From Candidatus Aenigmatarchaeota archaeon (GTDB taxonomy: Archaea > Aenigmatarchaeota > Aenigmatarchaeia > PWEA01), in NCBI GenBank assembly GCA_003554235.1, contig PWFY01000076.1, positions 1 through 9,081 of the forward strand: 9,081 nucleotides of DNA. Reading direction: 5' to 3'. Positions 6,304 through 9,081 of this stretch are shown here, one piece after another. The notes below the pieces were generated by a model. It was given only the letters and a program-made list of their open reading frames with translations, had not been told where the DNA came from and did no database searches. How positions within the stretch are numbered: position 1 is the first letter of the stretch; each line of letters begins with the position of its first letter. The position numbers were made by a program, and so were the translations under genes.

Positions 6304-9081
6304 GAAACCCTAGGACCTGCAGCCTTCATGGAAGAAAACGTCGAAGCATACTACGACCACGACGGTAGCTTCCACGAAGGAGACGATGTCGTTGGCCATT
6401 TCGATGACCTAGGTTTTACACCACAACACTGTATTGTAGAGGGAGTACCGGTATATCCCTGTAGATATGGCTTGATAGATGTGGGTGTACCTACTAATAT
6501 GGATGTCCTGCAGGACATCAGACTAAATGTATCGGATACTACCGAAACAAACCTGGAAGATGAAACCGCCTTCCAAGGAGCACTTTCCTCGCCAGAGGGC
6601 AACTGGGAAAGATCCAGGTTGTACTTCGACACAGAAAGAAGTAGTGAAGATAGACATTTTGATATAACAGATGGTGACAGTGCCCCTGTTGTACAGCTTA
6701 CCTTCGACTGGGAAAATGAAAGAGGTGGAGAGGATCTTTTCAGTAAAACCGACAAAGACGACAACGCAAGCACAATGATTTTCACAGCAACACTCGAGAA
6801 CACGGGTACTGCAGATTTAGATGGCATTCAGGGACACGTAAGCTTTGCACATGACGACGAAGAAGGAACGGATGCTGCACACATAACAACTGTTACGGAA
6901 GATGGTACCTGGACGGCAACTCCACAGGACAGCACGGGAACCGGGTACGATGAAACCTTAGATATAGAGGGTTCACTGACTGGAGGAGGATCTGTTGACA
7001 TAGTTTTTGAAGCAGAGATGGAAGAAGGTGAACATTATGTAACAGGTGCAGATTTTTTCCACTCTGATGACATGGATGTAGAGCTTGATGATGTAGGTGT
7101 TGACAGAGGATTCCAAGCAGATTATAACTCTGAAGGAAGCACTTTCACAGGAAGAAGTTTAGACGGGAAGTTCTCCCGGGGACCGATTAGAGAGGGTGTT
7201 GACCTCGCAGACCAGGACGGAGCCCAATGGGGTATAAGAGGTTTCATAGAAAACATAGCCAACAACCTTACGTACGAGTTCTTTGGAGACCATCACTGGG
7301 GAATATACGAAGTCGATGATACAACGGGAGAACTGACTATGGAAGAAACAGGGAAGTTTTTAGACGGAGAAGACAATCCAAAGACTATAGGCACAGAGGA
7401 CGGTAGATTCTACACTACGGACTCAGACATATCAACAAATCCGGACTGGGTTGTACATGAAGGCGAGGAAAAACCTTACTATGCATCCGAATTCCAATGG
7501 GAAGTCGTTTGGAACGAAACGGATGATGAAAACTACTTTTCTTCAACACACTCGAGCTTGGATATGCCTGAACTACATGTAGTAAAGATGGCAGAGGATA
7601 AAGATCTGGACGGTGTTATACATCCAGGTGACAGCGACGAACAAATAAACGTTACCGACCGAACCTGGCACACAGGATCTGAAGATGCAAAGGCAGAAGA
7701 AGTGGAAATACACTCGATAGTACCAGGTGAAAACCACGAAGACGAGCCCCCTACAGAAAATGAAAATCATGAGGCCGGCGACACCTTCTTTGAAATAGAT
7801 GAAGACAGTTTCCAGGCCTTTTACACACCTGATGACGGTCAAAGAACGGAAATCACAGATGAAGTAACATTCGAATACACACAACCAACAGAAGGCGGTG
7901 AAGATGGTCATGTTAACCTGACCATAAATGACGTTTCAGGTCTAGAAGAAGCAAACGATAACCTAGGACCGGATGATGAAATAGAACTAAGCTACAGCGT
8001 CCGGACAAACATAGTGATGGAGGAAGGTGATGGATTCGACTTCGGAGGCCAAACCACATACGTAACCGAATCCGGAACCGACTACACGAGAGAACACGAA
8101 GAAGAAACAATTGTAGCAGCAGCAAAGAGGCTGACAGGATTCAAAGACCTCTACGCTGAGGACGAACAACAACCGACCGTTGTATCAGGAGACATAACAG
8201 TTGAGGTTATAGACGACCAAGGAGATGGAATCGACGAGATAGAAGTAATGGACTACATACCAAAGGGAGTGGACTTTGACGAAAATGAGGTCAGTATAAG
8301 CGGCGACGTAACATCAATAGACGTGGAGTATGTTGGTGAAGTAACTCTTCCCGACGGAACGGTTGCAGACGCATACCGATACTCAGATGACAATGGTGGA
8401 TGGAGTCTAGGAAATGCTGAATCATTCACGATAAGCTACGACTTCAATATAACCACTCCAGGTAGCTACGAAATGCCTACTACGATAGCTGGTTTCGATC
8501 CGGCAACCGGAACAGAACTCGGAACAGAATCAAGAGGCTTCTACAGACTGAGGATGCCAGAACCTGAGCTTGACTTAGTCATAGACGAAGGAGAAATGGG
8601 AATGGTCACTAGACCGAAGGTAGGTGACTCAGTTGAGTGGATGTTACCTGTAGAAGTTTACAATCCCAACTCACGACCAAGCGAAGAGACCTTTGAAGTA
8701 GAAATACCAGAGGATGTCAACAGGGCATGGGTAACATACACATACGACGGAGAGACTTACACAAGGGAGGGCAGAATAACAGAAAGCGGCGGTGAAAATG
8801 TATTCAGATGGGAAGATAGTGTACCGGCACTGGACACAAGGAGATACGAAGTAAGACTTCTGACACCTCCGGTAAGTGAAGTAGATAGAAGTGTTGAAGT
8901 TCTCGAAGAGCTACCGGATGAAATGGTTAAAATAGAGATGGAAATAAATCTGAGGAATTTTGCAAGCACGGAATATGATGAAGTCTTGATGAACCTACCT
9001 ATACCACAGGACAACATCATAGAAGCCACAGATGCCTTCGGCGAAGATATAGGTTACACAGGAACAGAAGACACAACAACC
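6229..9081 (+). CDS. Large archaeal surface protein, C-terminus missing, paralogue of gene B (gene C)
   Basis: The frame is open from ATG 6229 to the right edge, giving 951 codons with no stop. It starts with a clear signal peptide and continues as an Asp/Glu-rich exported protein with no enzyme motif. A Cys pair lies at residues 68 and 78. Landmarks shared with gene B come in the same order: TNL at 107 (gene B 93), WGIY at 357 (320), MPELH at 446 (388), AGFD at 754 (SGYD at 700), and NPNSRP at 812 (NPNDRP at 755). Gene C is more acidic and has only 7 N-x-S/T sequons, against 20 in gene B. It lies 33 nt after gene B, with a TATA-like promoter between. By comparison with gene B it should end near residue 1113 with a membrane segment and a basic tail. 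The role is unknown; a surface layer, adhesin or envelope scaffold is inferred from architecture only. Confidence 0.92.
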   Translation, partial: MNIKTNTILFGLFITFFLLTPSALAETLGPAAFMEENVEAYYDHDGSFHEGDDVVGHFDDLGFTPQHCIVEGVPVYPCRYGLIDVGVPTNMDVLQDIRLNVSDTTETNLEDETAFQGALSSPEGNWERSRLYFDTERSSEDRHFDITDGDSAPVVQLTFDWENERGGEDLFSKTDKDDNASTMIFTATLENTGTADLDGIQGHVSFAHDDEEGTDAAHITTVTEDGTWTATPQDSTGTGYDETLDIEGSLTGGGSVDIVFEAEMEEGEHYVTGADFFHSDDMDVELDDVGVDRGFQADYNSEGSTFTGRSLDGKFSRGPIREGVDLADQDGAQWGIRGFIENIANNLTYEFFGDHHWGIYEVDDTTGELTMEETGKFLDGEDNPKTIGTEDGRFYTTDSDISTNPDWVVHEGEEKPYYASEFQWEVVWNETDDENYFSSTHSSLDMPELHVVKMAEDKDLDGVIHPGDSDEQINVTDRTWHTGSEDAKAEEVEIHSIVPGENHEDEPPTENENHEAGDTFFEIDEDSFQAFYTPDDGQRTEITDEVTFEYTQPTEGGEDGHVNLTINDVSGLEEANDNLGPDDEIELSYSVRTNIVMEEGDGFDFGGQTTYVTESGTDYTREHEEETIVAAAKRLTGFKDLYAEDEQQPTVVSGDITVEVIDDQGDGIDEIEVMDYIPKGVDFDENEVSISGDVTSIDVEYVGEVTLPDGTVADAYRYSDDNGGWSLGNAESFTISYDFNITTPGSYEMPTTIAGFDPATGTELGTESRGFYRLRMPEPELDLVIDEGEMGMVTRPKVGDSVEWMLPVEVYNPNSRPSEETFEVEIPEDVNRAWVTYTYDGETYTREGRITESGGENVFRWEDSVPALDTRRYEVRLLTPPVSEVDRSVEVLEELPDEMVKIEMEINLRNFASTEYDEVLMNLPIPQDNIIEATDAFGEDIGYTGTEDTTT
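7186..7587 (+). repeat. WGIY-MPELH module, copy in gene C
   Basis: Landmarks are I-R-E-G-V-D-L-A-D, W-G-I-R-G-F-I-E-N, WGIY, FQWEVVW and MPELHVVK. The stretch between WGIY and MPELH is longer than in gene B (85 against 64 residues), with an acidic loop that accounts for the difference. Confidence 0.65.
8140..8502 (+). repeat. Shared surface module, copy in gene C
   Basis: It shows V-M-D-Y-I-P-K-G, LPDGTVADAYRY, FTISYDFNIT and the closing MPTTIAGFDP. It is closer to the gene A copy (DYLPEG, LPDGEKAKLYHY, LPTVLAGFDP) than to the gene B copy at these landmarks. Confidence 0.6.
8584..8985 (+). repeat. NPN-x-RP module, copy in gene C
   Basis: The copy has V-E-W..P-V-E-V-Y-N-P-N-S-R-P, A-L-D-T-R-R-Y-E-V, T-P-P-V, V-E-V-L-E-E and a Y-D-E-V end. 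Relative to gene B it carries about nine extra residues between the NPN motif and the end. Confidence 0.55.

Noticed and set aside
6033..6305. 90-codon + strand frame crossing the gene B/gene C junction
   Set aside because: It is out of frame with the membrane anchor of gene B and the signal peptide of gene C, both well supported, and its product has no recognisable features.
6351..6827. 158-codon open frame on the - strand, plus about 15 shorter - strand frames
   Set aside because: They lie opposite the three large genes and encode Ser/Leu-rich products expected from the antisense of Asp/Glu-rich coding sequence. The sense genes have signal peptides, ordered domains and paralogues.

Overview
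The window is a coding-dense stretch holding three very large + strand genes in a row and nothing on the - strand. The first gene is cut by the left edge and the third by the right edge. All three encode exported, acidic, asparagine-sequon-rich proteins built from strings of beta-sandwich (Ig-like / DUF11-like) domains: cell-surface proteins, not enzymes. No tRNA, rRNA, CRISPR array, transposase or terminator hairpin is visible.

The organism is most likely an archaeon. Ile is often ATA and Arg is mostly AGA/AGG. The spacer before gene 3 carries a TATA box with a purine-rich BRE and no Shine-Dalgarno, as for a leaderless archaeal transcript. The surface proteins contain the Cys-rich W-x-N-x-D-V...C..D..SGC...AGN-V-E-S-T Ig-like domain that is common in DPANN and other archaeal surface proteins. 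A GC content in the low-to-mid 40s (estimated by eye) with Asp/Glu-rich exported proteins would fit a salt-adapted lineage such as Nanohaloarchaeota, but this is inference and the phylum cannot be fixed from the window.

Layout. (1) Nt 1-3031, gene A: a Cys-rich Ig-like domain split by a roughly 194-residue jelly-roll (LamG/concanavalin-like) insertion, an Ig/FN3-like domain, DUF11-like domains, a CARDB-like domain, two membrane segments and a further extracellular domain. (2) Nt 3025-6195, gene B: signal peptide, about 970 residues of surface domains, one C-terminal membrane segment and a basic cytoplasmic tail; it overlaps gene A by 7 nt. (3) Nt 6229 to the right edge, gene C: signal peptide and at least 925 residues of surface domains.

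Genes B and C are colinear full-length paralogues: five landmarks occur in the same order with slowly changing offsets. Gene A shares a smaller module with both, ending in a (P/V)T-x-(L/I)(A/S)G(F/Y)D motif. The simplest reading is a locus grown by tandem duplication whose products sit side by side on the cell surface, possibly as one assembly (envelope, adhesion or host contact). No function can be assigned from sequence alone. If gene C follows gene B's plan, it should end about 160 codons past the right edge with a single membrane anchor and a basic tail.
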